Source: Silicimonas algicola (lineage in GTDB: Bacteria > Pseudomonadota > Alphaproteobacteria > Rhodobacterales > Rhodobacteraceae). From it: DNA of 64,000 nucleotides. Where the stretch lies: NCBI RefSeq assembly GCF_003148765.1, contig NZ_QGGV01000002.1, forward strand, positions 555,164 to 619,163, read 5' to 3'. This document shows positions 55,302 through 63,485 of the stretch, one piece after another (the first letter of the stretch is position 1; every line of letters starts with the position of its first letter). The notes under the pieces were generated by a model. It ran no database searches. It saw only the letters and a list, made by a program, of their open reading frames with translations, and was not told the origin of the DNA. The translations under genes and the position numbers were made by a program.

Positions 55302-56810
55302 ATGATGCAGCACGTCTCCAATACGCCGTTGCCGGTCGCCTATCTCGCAGCGCCTGACGCCCTGGAGGACGGACTGCGTCTTGGTGGTGCCGGCGTCTGG
55401 CGTTGGAAGATCGACAGCGAGCGGCTGGAATGGACGCGGAACCTCGAAAGTGTTCATGATCTTCCACCGGGCTCTTTTGATGGGACGCTGGCGAGCTTCC
55501 AGCGCGACCTGCATCCCGACGATGCCCCCCAAGTCTGGCATGAAATTAAGGCGAGCATCAAAACCGGGGATCCGTATCGTGCAGTTTACCGCACTGCTCC
55601 ACGCCCGAACGCACCCGAGATCTGGATTGAGACCTGTGGTGGTGTCACCACAGCCACCGATGGTTCCCGGTACTTGACTGGAATCTGCATGGATGTGTCC
55701 GAACGTGTTCGAGACGAGCGCCAACTGGAGCGGCGTCTCGCCCAGCAACATGCGGTCGCCAGCTTTGGCTCGTTTGCGCTCAACGAAGAAGACTTTCAGA
55801 AAGTGCTGGATGAAGCAGTTCGGGTTGCCGCGGACGTGCTCCAGGCTCCGCTGACGAAGGTGCTCGAGTTCGCCGAGACAGCGGAACATCTTATTCTTCG
55901 TGCTGGCATCGGATGGGCAGAAGGCCTCGTGGGGCAGGGGGAGGTTGGGATCGATCTCGAGTCACAGGCGGGCTACACGTTAATGGCAAAAAGCCCGGTG
56001 ATTGTGAGAGACCTGCAGTCAGAAACACGCTTCAGCGGGCCTCAGCTTCTGCACGACCACGGCGTCCGAAGCGGTGTGTCGGTGGTCATTCCCGGCTCGA
56101 ACACGCGTCCATTCGGTGTCTTCGGTATCCATGCACGAGTGCTTCGAGACTTTGACCAGACAGACGCAGAGTTCCTCCAGTCTCTGGCCAACATCCTTGC
56201 GGGGGCGGCACGGCAGGTGGCGGCTGCGGAGCATCGTATGTTGCTGGTACGCGAAATGGCCCATCGCGCAGGCAACCTCATGCAGCTGGTCAGCAGCATC
56301 GCGGGCCAAACCTTTAGCGGGAATCCGGACATAAAAGTTGCCAGGGACTCCTTCAGCGCGCGGTTGAGTGCGCTTGCACGCTCGAACTACGTGGTCTCAC
56401 AAGGCGGTTGGACATCGACGCGTTTCCTGGAATTGCTTGAAGAAACCCTGAGACCGTTCGAACAGCGCATTGAAATGAAGGGGCGCGACGTTTTGTTGCC
56501 GCCTGAGCTTTGTTTCGACCTCGGACTTGTCCTGCACGAACTGGCCACGAACTCGGTGAAGTACGGCACGCTTGGAAAAGATCAGGGCACGGTGAGCGTC
56601 TTTTGGTCCTATGCCCGACGTTCGGACGGCACGCGTCTGTTCCAGTTTACCTGGGATGATCCTCATTCGGATTCCGAAGCGCCACCCCAGGGTACAGGGT
56701 TCGGCTCGAAGCTCATGAACGCGCTTGTCGAAGGAAAGTGGCGCGGTGCGCTGTCCATAGATCAGGCTCCGAATTTCAGGGTCAAGATGGAGATCCCCGT
56801 CCCCCACTGA
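55302..56810 (+). CDS. PAS-GAF HWE-type sensor histidine kinase
   Basis: 502 aa, soluble. PAS domain about 25-135 (GLRLGGAGVWRWKIDSERLE, RYLTGICMDVSERVRDERQL), GAF domain about 150-305 (FGSFALNEEDFQKVLDEAVR, GVSVVIPGSNTRPFGVFGIH), then the kinase. H321 lies in LLVREMAHRAGNLMQLVSSI, N417 in LVLHELATNSVKYGTLG and the G box in GTGFGSKLMNALV. The usual HWE tryptophan-glutamate appears as FTWDD. It may sense light or redox state, but PAS/GAF ligands cannot be read. It lies between direct repeats A and B, with no response regulator nearby. Confidence 0.88.
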   Translation: MMQHVSNTPLPVAYLAAPDALEDGLRLGGAGVWRWKIDSERLEWTRNLESVHDLPPGSFDGTLASFQRDLHPDDAPQVWHEIKASIKTGDPYRAVYRTAPRPNAPEIWIETCGGVTTATDGSRYLTGICMDVSERVRDERQLERRLAQQHAVASFGSFALNEEDFQKVLDEAVRVAADVLQAPLTKVLEFAETAEHLILRAGIGWAEGLVGQGEVGIDLESQAGYTLMAKSPVIVRDLQSETRFSGPQLLHDHGVRSGVSVVIPGSNTRPFGVFGIHARVLRDFDQTDAEFLQSLANILAGAARQVAAAEHRMLLVREMAHRAGNLMQLVSSIAGQTFSGNPDIKVARDSFSARLSALARSNYVVSQGGWTSTRFLELLEETLRPFEQRIEMKGRDVLLPPELCFDLGLVLHELATNSVKYGTLGKDQGTVSVFWSYARRSDGTRLFQFTWDDPHSDSEAPPQGTGFGSKLMNALVEGKWRGALSIDQAPNFRVKMEIPVPH

Positions 56811-56925
56811 TCAGGCATTCGGAGTCACGGACGCGAGACACAAAAGCCCCATAATGCCACGAACCCAGGCGACGATCGATCTCGGTAAAACTCCCCGAAC
56901 CGCGCCGTCCCGAAGCGATCTCCCG

Positions 56926-56946
56926 ATCCGGCTGCGGCCGGATTTT
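56926..56946 (+). terminator. Rho-independent terminator in repeat B
   Basis: ATCCGGC, loop TGCG and GCCGGAT, followed by TTTT at the stem end, 115 bases after the kinase stop. Confidence 0.75.
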
Positions 56947-56969
56947 CCCCTTGTTTTCGGGGGTTATGC

Positions 56970-56989
56970 GGGGGGGGGGGGGGGGGGGG
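56970..56989 (+). repeat. Homopolymer of 20 G's
   Basis: An uninterrupted run of 20 G's inside repeat B, just after GTTATGC. Such runs can form G-quadruplexes and change length readily, and they are also a frequent sequencing and assembly error. Confidence 0.9.
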
Positions 56990-57078
56990 TCGAGCACCGG
57001 CTCCGGCGCTGGGAGGCCCGAAGGCAGTCTTTCAGGGCCAAAATTCTTCGGACCTGATGGCCGCGTCAGTTTGGTAAA

Positions 57079-57423
57079 TAGATAGCTAAGGCATTGCAAT
57101 ACTTCGGTTTCCTGTCCGGCCTAGATGTGACGTTCGATTTTTAGGGGCGCCCTTTGGTTCAAGACCAGGCTCCAACAGAACTTTGGGTCATATGGTAGAA
57201 TGCACGAATATGGGTTGCGGCGAAAAGCGGTCATTCTCTGTGGATGGCTCGAAGGTAGATATGGGCGGGAAGCGGTCGTTCGCTGCAGAAGCTAAGGAAA
57301 CTAGCGCCACGGCCCGAAGTCGACGTTCGCGCCCGTGTTGTCAGCTTCTGCCAAACTCACGGTAAGCGTGAACGGCCGCTATGCGGACTAAGCAGACCTT
57401 GAGACGAAGGACCGACAAAAAAC
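57079..57423. other. Non-coding stretch with dispersed short repeats
   Basis: 345 bases without a supported gene. It holds two copies of an AAGCGGTC-(A/G)TTC-(G/T)CTG motif, near 57224 and 57270, also found elsewhere in the accessory region. A 60-codon frame across it has no recognisable content. Confidence 0.6.
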
Positions 57424-58278
57424 TTATCCGGGCTTGTAGCAAAGGATCTGAACCGGGTGGGTTCTTCGCTCTTCAATATTGCGCGCAGCGTTCCGGACGA
57501 TTTGGGGGGCTTGCTTCCCCAATAGTATGTGCGTGCCGAAAACAGGGGCTTCGCCCTTTTCCGCAAGCTCAATGACTGCGTGATAACCCTTGAGATGCTT
57601 TTCACCGATATCCGCGGCCGCGATTTCCGAGAAACCTGCATCTTCCAATGCTGCAATGGTATCGGCGGGGCGCATTAGGTAAGCCCCACTTCCGTCTTCC
57701 GACCAGGGAACCGGGTGGTGCGGATCACCGACTTCGCCGAGCCCGTGTTCAGTCAAGGCGAAGAACGCCCCCGGCTTCAGGACCCGGAACGCCTCGCTGA
57801 AGAAGGCACTTCGATCCGGGACATTCATCGTGACGTGCTGGGTGTAGCCGCCATCGAACGAGTTGTCGCCATAGGGGAGTTTCTGTCCGTCACCGTGCCG
57901 ACACGCAACCACATCTTCCATTCCGACAAGCGCGCTCAGCCGGTTGGCCGCATCGACGAACGGGGCCGTGATGTCGATGCCGTCGACGTGGCAATCGAAA
58001 CGCTTCGCGAAATACCTGGCGGGACCGCCAAGCCCGCAGCCGATGTCCACTAGCTGATCCCCCCTTCGGATCGGCAATACATCCGCCAGCTCCACAGTGG
58101 CCGGGAACCCCCTGGCATGGAAATGGTCCACAGGAGCGAGTTGTTCAATGGTAACGGAGCTGGGATCAATACCGGCCACCTCCATCGTTTCCAGGATCAG
58201 GGAATAGACGTCTCCCTTGCCCCAGTGATCCGCAATGGCTTGCGCGTCGGTCATCTCCGCCCCCATTTTTTTGTCGGG
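57424..58278 (-). CDS. Class I SAM-dependent methyltransferase
   Basis: 284 aa. SAM loop LVDIGCGLGGPARYFAKRFD near residue 80, the acidic loop VDGIDITAPFVDAANRL, then GDGQKLPYGDNSFDGGYTQH and FRVLKPGAFFALTE. It resembles UbiE-like, tocopherol and sarcosine/dimethylglycine methyltransferases; the substrate is unknown. The start may be ATG 58278 (GGAAG 10 bases upstream), 58266 or 58254. GC is lower than in the core region, consistent with transfer. Confidence 0.85.
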   Translation of the reverse strand, partial: PDKKMGAEMTDAQAIADHWGKGDVYSLILETMEVAGIDPSSVTIEQLAPVDHFHARGFPATVELADVLPIRRGDQLVDIGCGLGGPARYFAKRFDCHVDGIDITAPFVDAANRLSALVGMEDVVACRHGDGQKLPYGDNSFDGGYTQHVTMNVPDRSAFFSEAFRVLKPGAFFALTEHGLGEVGDPHHPVPWSEDGSGAYLMRPADTIAALEDAGFSEIAAADIGEKHLKGYHAVIELAEKGEAPVFGTHILLGKQAPQIVRNAARNIEERRTHPVQILCYKPG

Positions 58279-58401
58279 CATTGATAGCACACTTCCTGCT
58301 GTTGCCCGAGGTGGTTTTCTTTCGTCCGCTTGGGGCTCAAAGCAGACGTTCGCCGCACCGCAGAGTGGCTGGCAAGGCCGCTGGGCGACCGGGATCGAGT
58401 C

Positions 58402-58424
58402 GGGCCGCCAGAGGATGGCGGCCC
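58402..58424. terminator. 8-bp hairpin after the integrase gene
   Basis: GGGCCGCC, a 7-base loop and GGCGGCCC lie 7 bases past the integrase stop. ATTTCCTT follows on the plus strand, but no T-run follows on the minus strand, the direction of the integrase. Confidence 0.4.
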
Positions 58425-58430
58425 ATTTCC

Positions 58431-59063
58431 TTATAGTTCCACGCCTTCGGAGATCGCCAGTGCGTCTTCGAGCTCCACCCCGAGATAGCGGACAGTGCTG
58501 TCCATCTTGGTGTGACCGAGCAGGAGCTGAACAGCCCTGAGGTTGCCAGTCTTCTTGTCGATGTGTGCAACCTTCTTGCGACGCATGGAATGCGTGCCGT
58601 AGGACGTGGGGTCCAAGCCTATGGAACTCACCCAGTCCCGCACAAGGCGAGCGTATTGCCGCGTCGAAATGTGGAGACGCTCGTTAAGGCGGCCGGGCCA
58701 AAGGTATTCCGAGCCGACCATCAGTGGCTCGTCCATCCATCGCGAGAGCGACTTGCCCGTGCCCTCCGTGATCTCGAAACGAACGGGCCGCTGCGTCTTG
58801 CTCTGGATGATTGAGGCCCGCTCTTTGACGCGACTGGAGGCGTAGACGTCCGCCACCTTGAGCTTCACGAGGTCACAACCTCGAAGCTTGCTGTCAAATG
58901 CGAGGTTGAAGAGTGCCAGGTCTCTGTGATTGCTGGCGATCTCAAGACGAACACGAATGGCCCAAACGTGCTTGGGCACCAAGGGTCGCTTCTGGCCGAC
59001 GACGCGGCCCTTTTTCCAGGCGGGTCGGCAGGCTCGAATGACTGGCAGATTTGCAACTGTCAT
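58431..59063 (-). CDS. Small orphan tyrosine recombinase
   Basis: 210 aa. The catalytic set is complete: R61 in SKLRGCDLVKLKVADV, H158 and R161 in YGTHSMRRKKV, H184 and Y193 in LLLGHTKMDSTVRYLGVELE. It lacks the usual long arm- and core-binding N-terminus, so it is near the minimum size for the family. Close relatives are common as lone genes in Rhodobacteraceae and sphingomonads, often in islands. The ATG at 59063 has GGAG 7 bases upstream. Confidence 0.9.
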   Translation of the reverse strand: MTVANLPVIRACRPAWKKGRVVGQKRPLVPKHVWAIRVRLEIASNHRDLALFNLAFDSKLRGCDLVKLKVADVYASSRVKERASIIQSKTQRPVRFEITEGTGKSLSRWMDEPLMVGSEYLWPGRLNERLHISTRQYARLVRDWVSSIGLDPTSYGTHSMRRKKVAHIDKKTGNLRAVQLLLGHTKMDSTVRYLGVELEDALAISEGVEL

Positions 59064-59244
59064 GGCAGTACTCCGATCCGCTACGCCCTGCCGCAACGCC
59101 AACCCGACGTTGGCACACAAGATCATACACCGAATGGTACGTTCGCTGCGAAGGTCCGCTTTGAGCCCAAAGCGGTCGTCTTACACTTGCCGATGTTTTA
59201 GGATTTCTTCAACTACCTTCCGTTGGCCGTCTCTTATTCTGAGC

Positions 59245-60129
59245 CTATCTAAGTCTGGAAATGCGCAGTGGTAACTCGCATTCGTTTGTGCCAGCGCGAA
59301 AAAAGAAGACACGATCAATTACCTCAGGAAGTAGAGTGAAAGCCACGTAGATTGCATGTTCTCCGTCTTCCTCTGCTGTAAACGTATGAGCCTCGTGATT
59401 TGCAATCTCATAGGCCTCTCGCGGCGCGCTCTTCGCGAATTGGTCCATTACGAGTAGATCACCCCCGTTTAGAATAAGCGCACGCACTCTCTCTGGCACC
59501 TCCTGTCCCCAGAAAAACCAGAGCAAGCCACAGCCTACCTTCAACACCAAACGGTGTATCAATCCCGCCTTGGTTCCGGGGAAATTGTGGCTTACTTTGA
59601 CTATGTTGGGGTCGCTGGCTTTGACCTCCGCTTGTTCTTTATTTATATGGTCGAAGCTGACCGGACTACCGGAGTGGATGTTCAACTTGGACCCGCTAGG
59701 AGTTTTCCGGTCATCCAGACCAAGAAAACTGGGCGACTGCAGCTGCAGCGCCATTATTGGCGTCACAATACCTTTCGACTGAGAAGGTCTTATCTCCTTG
59801 AAGGGCGGAACCTTCCGAGTGATTGTGATGGTCATACCCGGAACGGCACGGGCTATTTTTGACCCGCGACCGCGCTTTTTGTTGCGATACCCACGAGCGT
59901 TTCTAGCCTCCTTCCAAAAGTAGCCAAGCAATGGACCCTCAAACTCCGAGTTTATGATCTTCTTACACTCGATGCAGGTAGCATTTCGAAGTTTGATCCG
60001 GCCGTTTAATGCTTCTGGGAGCACATGCTCGACACTGCCGTCCGGGTTCTCGCGGCAATACAAGCACACGCCAACTTCGTGGAAGGTGTCATCGAAGTCA
60101 CCCGGCAAGTTGTACAAATTTGCAGGCAC
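59245..60129 (-). CDS. HNH-endonuclease-type protein
   Basis: 294 aa. An N-terminal HNH-like module has C22-x2-C25 (GVCLYCRENPDG), the EH pair (SVEHVLPEALNG) and C52-x2-C55 (ATCIECKKIINSEFEG), so zinc fingers frame the active site. The remaining 230 residues match no family I recognise (FHEVGVCL to ECELPLRISRL). Codon use is clearly AT-richer than in the core genome, a sign of recent transfer. HNH proteins of this form occur in defence islands and mobile elements; no partner gene is adjacent. Confidence 0.78.
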   Translation of the reverse strand: MPANLYNLPGDFDDTFHEVGVCLYCRENPDGSVEHVLPEALNGRIKLRNATCIECKKIINSEFEGPLLGYFWKEARNARGYRNKKRGRGSKIARAVPGMTITITRKVPPFKEIRPSQSKGIVTPIMALQLQSPSFLGLDDRKTPSGSKLNIHSGSPVSFDHINKEQAEVKASDPNIVKVSHNFPGTKAGLIHRLVLKVGCGLLWFFWGQEVPERVRALILNGGDLLVMDQFAKSAPREAYEIANHEAHTFTAEEDGEHAIYVAFTLLPEVIDRVFFFRAGTNECELPLRISRLR

Positions 60130-60605
60130 GTAACACTCTTCTCATTTTGAGGTTTTCACATTGAAGTACTACATGCGGTTGCGATTGCAGGCCATAGAAA
60201 GCTATCTCCGCTTTCGAGGGGCTATCTGGCGAAACATATCGTGACAGCCGCAACGCGGATGCATGAGTCCGCTTTGTCCGCATAGCCGACCTTCAAGCCC
60301 GGCTCGTAGCTGCATCCTGACGCTAACGGCAGCTTCTGGGAAGCCGCGATGCGGCATTCTGCCGTCGACGAACGTCCGGTATGAGCCGGAAGCGGCCCCG
60401 GTTGCCTCGGAGGATGGACGGCAGCTCACGGCCGGAATCCGCTCGATAACAGCGCGGCATGAAGCCTGGGGGCTAACCACGCCGCGAACGTCAACTGCGA
60501 GCCCGATTTGAAATCGTGCGAGTCTGATGGTCTGCACTTCAGTGCGGTTGACGCGAGGTCCCTTCCAATTGCCAACTGCCAAAAGACGACAACAGAGGCC
60601 TGCCA
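60130..60605. other. Non-coding stretch with repeat remnants
   Basis: 476 bases without a gene I can support. It includes remnants of the GTCCGCTTTG-type dispersed repeat (about 60266-60280) and GC-rich scrambled sequence. Confidence 0.6.
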
Positions 60606-61439
60606 ATGCGGGAGTCTCAAGAGCCTGACACCTTCGCCGCACTCGAAAGACGTGAGTGGGCGGATGCGGAAGTGGCGCAATCCTACGCTCGGGTCTTTGC
60701 GAAAGCAGCTGACATGGTGGCACCGCATCTTGTCAAAGCGGTCAGGGCCGGACCCGGCGTAAAGGCTCTCGATCTGTGTTGCGGGCACGGCAACGTGACC
60801 TCCGGCCTTGTCCAAGCAGGGGCGCTGACGACAGGACTTGATTTCTCGCCTGCCATGCTGTGCTTGGCGCGGGCCGCAGCACCGCAGGCCCGGATTGTCG
60901 AAGGCGACGCGATGGCCCTGGACTTCGATGACGCGTCTTTCGATGCGGTGACGATCGGTTTCGGGATGCCGCACGTGCCCGACCCTCCAAGAGTTGTGGC
61001 AGAGGCGCGCCGAGTACTGAGGCCAGGTGGCCGACTGGCGTTCTCGGTCTGGTGCGGACCTGACGTTGATACTGCCCTTGGCTACGTTTTTGGTGCCATC
61101 GGTCAACACGGCGCCCCGTACATTTCGCTGCCGCCGGGTCCTGGTGCGAATGACTATGCCGATCCAGCGATTGCCTTTCCGGTGCTGGAGGCGGCCGGCT
61201 TTACGGACTGCCTCCAATCCACAGTCGCGTCGAAGTGGGAAGTCGACGACCCTGGCGCGCCTTACGACTTCTTCCTGAACGGTACGGCGAGGGGTGGAGC
61301 CCTGTTACGCCCGCAACCGCCGGAGAATGCTGCGGCCATACGGGCGGCGGTGGTCGCCAAGGTGTTGGAGAAGCACGGGCGTGGGCCTCAATGGGACGTG
61401 CCTATTCCGGCGGTGGTCACTGTCGCCGTCGCGGTTTGA
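60606..61439 (+). CDS. SAM-dependent methyltransferase (type 11)
   Basis: 277 aa. The SAM-binding loop is ALDLCCGHGNVTSGLVQAGA, then TGLDFSPAMLCLARAAAP, GDAMALDFDDASFDAVTIGF and ARRVLRPGGRLAFSVWCGPD. The substrate is unknown. It is unrelated in detail to the methyltransferase at 57.4 kb. GAGG lies 7 bases before the ATG at 60606. No partner is nearby. Confidence 0.85.
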   Translation: MRESQEPDTFAALERREWADAEVAQSYARVFAKAADMVAPHLVKAVRAGPGVKALDLCCGHGNVTSGLVQAGALTTGLDFSPAMLCLARAAAPQARIVEGDAMALDFDDASFDAVTIGFGMPHVPDPPRVVAEARRVLRPGGRLAFSVWCGPDVDTALGYVFGAIGQHGAPYISLPPGPGANDYADPAIAFPVLEAAGFTDCLQSTVASKWEVDDPGAPYDFFLNGTARGGALLRPQPPENAAAIRAAVVAKVLEKHGRGPQWDVPIPAVVTVAVAV

Positions 61440-61741
61440 CCGCCTGCGCTGGCGAGTTTCCCTCAGCGATTGAAAAGTCACCGGTAGTTCCTTGGATGCA
61501 AGGTGTCATGGACTCCTGCGCACAAGCTGAGTCCGACGCGAATGCAGCGATCGTCACTTCGGCCGACCGATCGCACGTTCATGTGGGCGATCAAGCTGCG
61601 GCGGGGAAAGGTCGGTTTGTGGAAGTCGCACCGCGTCGACAAGTCGATGCTTCAAAGTCCGCTAAGGGCCGTGAGCAACGCGATCCCGGCTTGGTTGCGA
61701 AACACAACGAGTGCAATGCGGCAGACCCTACGAGCTCTGCG
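61440..61741. other. Intergenic region without a recognised gene
   Basis: 302 bases between the methyltransferase and SDR stops. Open frames exist in several registers but none has recognisable content or a good start. Confidence 0.55.
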
Positions 61742-62542
61742 TCAGGTTGGCGTCTTCCCGAAGGACTTCTGGAACTGGTCGCGCATGTGCGCCACGCCCG
61801 ACGTCGTCATGCCGCCATCGGCAACGACCTCGCTTCCTGTCATGTATGATGATTGTGGCGAGGCAAGAAAGGCAACGATGTTTGCAATCTCCTCGGGCTG
61901 GGCTTCGCGGCCCATGGGTATCGCATGCCGGTTTGCCTCCACATGGCCAGCAGGGGCCGCGGCGGTGAGCGGGGTCGCAATGATCGAGGGATGAATGGAG
62001 TTGACGCGGATACCTTCGTGGACCAACTCAAGGGAGGTTGATTTCGTCAAGCCGCGCACGGCCCATTTGGTGGCCGTGTAGGAGGGATCAAGGTGCGCGA
62101 CCATACCTGCGGTCGAAGAGACGTTCACGATTGAAGCGAAACGGGATTCCCTGAGCAGCGAACGGCAGTACTTGGTGCCCAGGAACACGCCCATGACGTT
62201 GACATCAAACGCTCTTTTCCACTCTTCGACGGACTGGTCTGAGAGGCGCTTCCTAATGATGATGCCGGCGTTGTTGACAAGAATATCGAGACGTCCGAAC
62301 TCGGCTCCGATGTTTTCAGTCAAGGCAATCCAATCTTCGACTGACGCCACATCGAGTGGATGGAAAGTTGCATGCTTTCCTGATCCTGTAAGTTCGTGCG
62401 CGAGGGCCGTTCCCTCTTCTGCGAGGACGTCTGCAACGAGGACGTTGGCGCCCTCGTTCGCGAGACGCCGCACGATGGCCGCTCCTAGTCCACGGCTGCC
62501 ACCGGTCACGCAGGCCACCAGTCCAGCAAGTTCAATTCCCAT
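61742..62542 (-). CDS. SDR-family oxidoreductase
   Basis: 266 aa classical short-chain dehydrogenase: NAD(P) motif VTGGSRGLGAAIVRRLANEG, LVNNAGIIIRK, catalytic S in IVNVSSTAGM and Y-x3-K in DPSYTATKWAVRG. The acidic residue D after the second strand (VLVADVLAEEG) favours NAD over NADP. The ATG at 62542 has AAGGA 6 bases upstream. The substrate is unknown. Confidence 0.9.
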   Translation of the reverse strand: MGIELAGLVACVTGGSRGLGAAIVRRLANEGANVLVADVLAEEGTALAHELTGSGKHATFHPLDVASVEDWIALTENIGAEFGRLDILVNNAGIIIRKRLSDQSVEEWKRAFDVNVMGVFLGTKYCRSLLRESRFASIVNVSSTAGMVAHLDPSYTATKWAVRGLTKSTSLELVHEGIRVNSIHPSIIATPLTAAAPAGHVEANRHAIPMGREAQPEEIANIVAFLASPQSSYMTGSEVVADGGMTTSGVAHMRDQFQKSFGKTPT

Positions 62543-62752
62543 GACCAATCCTTTCGTGGCGTCTCCAATTCGCACCGACTTATTGTAGAATCGCGATGCT
62601 GGAGTTCATAGGCCTCGGCGTCGGCGGGTGCTCGGGCAAGATGGGTCAGTGCACAGGTCGCTGCCTAGGTTTGCAGCATGGTCGAACTTTGCGTAGTTCT
62701 CGTCGATCAGCGAGAACCATGAACTACACAGCCCCTCGGTCCAGCTTAGGTG

Positions 62753-62940
62753 CTACATGGGGGTCTGGACGCTGAGGAGCGTTCGGATCAGGCCGGACTG
62801 GCTGCGCGCACCAGTCTTGTCGAAGATGCGTTGAAGCTGGGTCCGGACGGTGTTGATGCTGACCTCAAGTCGTTCCGAAGTGCTGGCGAGGTCGCACCCG
62901 TCGATAATCCGCATCTGGGCCACGAAGATGCAGCACGACG
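62753..62940 (-). pseudogene. LuxR-type regulator, C-terminal fragment
   Basis: About 60 codons encode most of a LuxR helix-turn-helix: FVAQMRIIDGCDLASTSERL, EVSINTVRTQLQRIFDKTGA, RSQSGLIRTLLS, with a stop at 62753. The upstream sensor part is not recognisable. It appears to be a leftover of a disrupted gene. Confidence 0.65.
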
Positions 62941-63101
62941 CACGATTGACCGGTCTGACAGGCCGCGCCGCAGCATCGAAGTAAGGTGGCCAAAGGCAGG
63001 TATGGGCCGGAAGCGCGCGTCGGCGGTCAGAGTCTCAAACGGCCGCTGTGGGCCGTAAGCCAATTCCTTCCGGAGGTAGGCTCAACAACTCAGCAGGTTC
63101 G

Positions 63102-63485
63102 TTAGCCAAAATGACAAGTTTGTTCTTCCCAGGCCGCCGGAACAGGCTCCAACACCCACGCCAGCGTGACCTCCGGTCCCTGGGTGCCGTCCAGGATCGC
63201 CTCGACAATTTTGGGCGAGAGCAGCGTCAGTCGCATAATACGGGTCATGTACGAAGGCGCGATCCCCTCGCGCTCGGCCAGTTCGGCTATCGTTGCGAAC
63301 TCGCCCGACTCCAGCATGCGCTTCCAGCGGAACGCGCGCGCGAGCGCCTTGACGAGCGTGCTGTCCTTGCGACGCGGCTGAGTCGCGCCCTCGGGTAACT
63401 GCATCTCCTTCCGACCACCGTGCTTCACCACGCGGAACGGCACGTGGAGCGTGACGGTACCGGTGATCGGCGACCCGCGTGTCAT
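63102..63485 (-). CDS. Small helix-turn-helix protein paired with the serine recombinase
   Basis: 127 aa. A basic N-terminus (GSPITGTVTLHVPFRVVKHG) precedes a helix-turn-helix-like part at about residues 60-105 (FATIAELAEREGIAPSYMTR, IMRLTLLSPKIVEAILDG) similar to those of ParB. The ATG at 63485 overlaps the recombinase stop (ATGA). Such genes commonly follow large serine recombinases; the role may be to steer recombination, which is inference. Confidence 0.78.
   Translation of the reverse strand: MTRGSPITGTVTLHVPFRVVKHGGRKEMQLPEGATQPRRKDSTLVKALARAFRWKRMLESGEFATIAELAEREGIAPSYMTRIMRLTLLSPKIVEAILDGTQGPEVTLAWVLEPVPAAWEEQTCHFG

Larger units (their letters stand above)
56919..57078 (+). repeat. 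Direct repeat copy B, right of the HWE kinase
   Basis: Diverged second copy of the 54821-54970 sequence, in the same orientation. It carries the same terminator hairpin and, in place of GGGATGGGCT, a run of 20 G's. Confidence 0.75.

Noticed and set aside
54945..55889. Minus-strand frame of 314 codons across the HWE kinase start
   Set aside because: The plus-strand frame has PAS and GAF features and continues into a complete kinase; the minus frame has none.
56782..57099. 105-codon minus-strand frame through the G run
   Set aside because: It contains a proline run created by the homopolymer and has no recognisable content; it crosses a terminator and a repeat.
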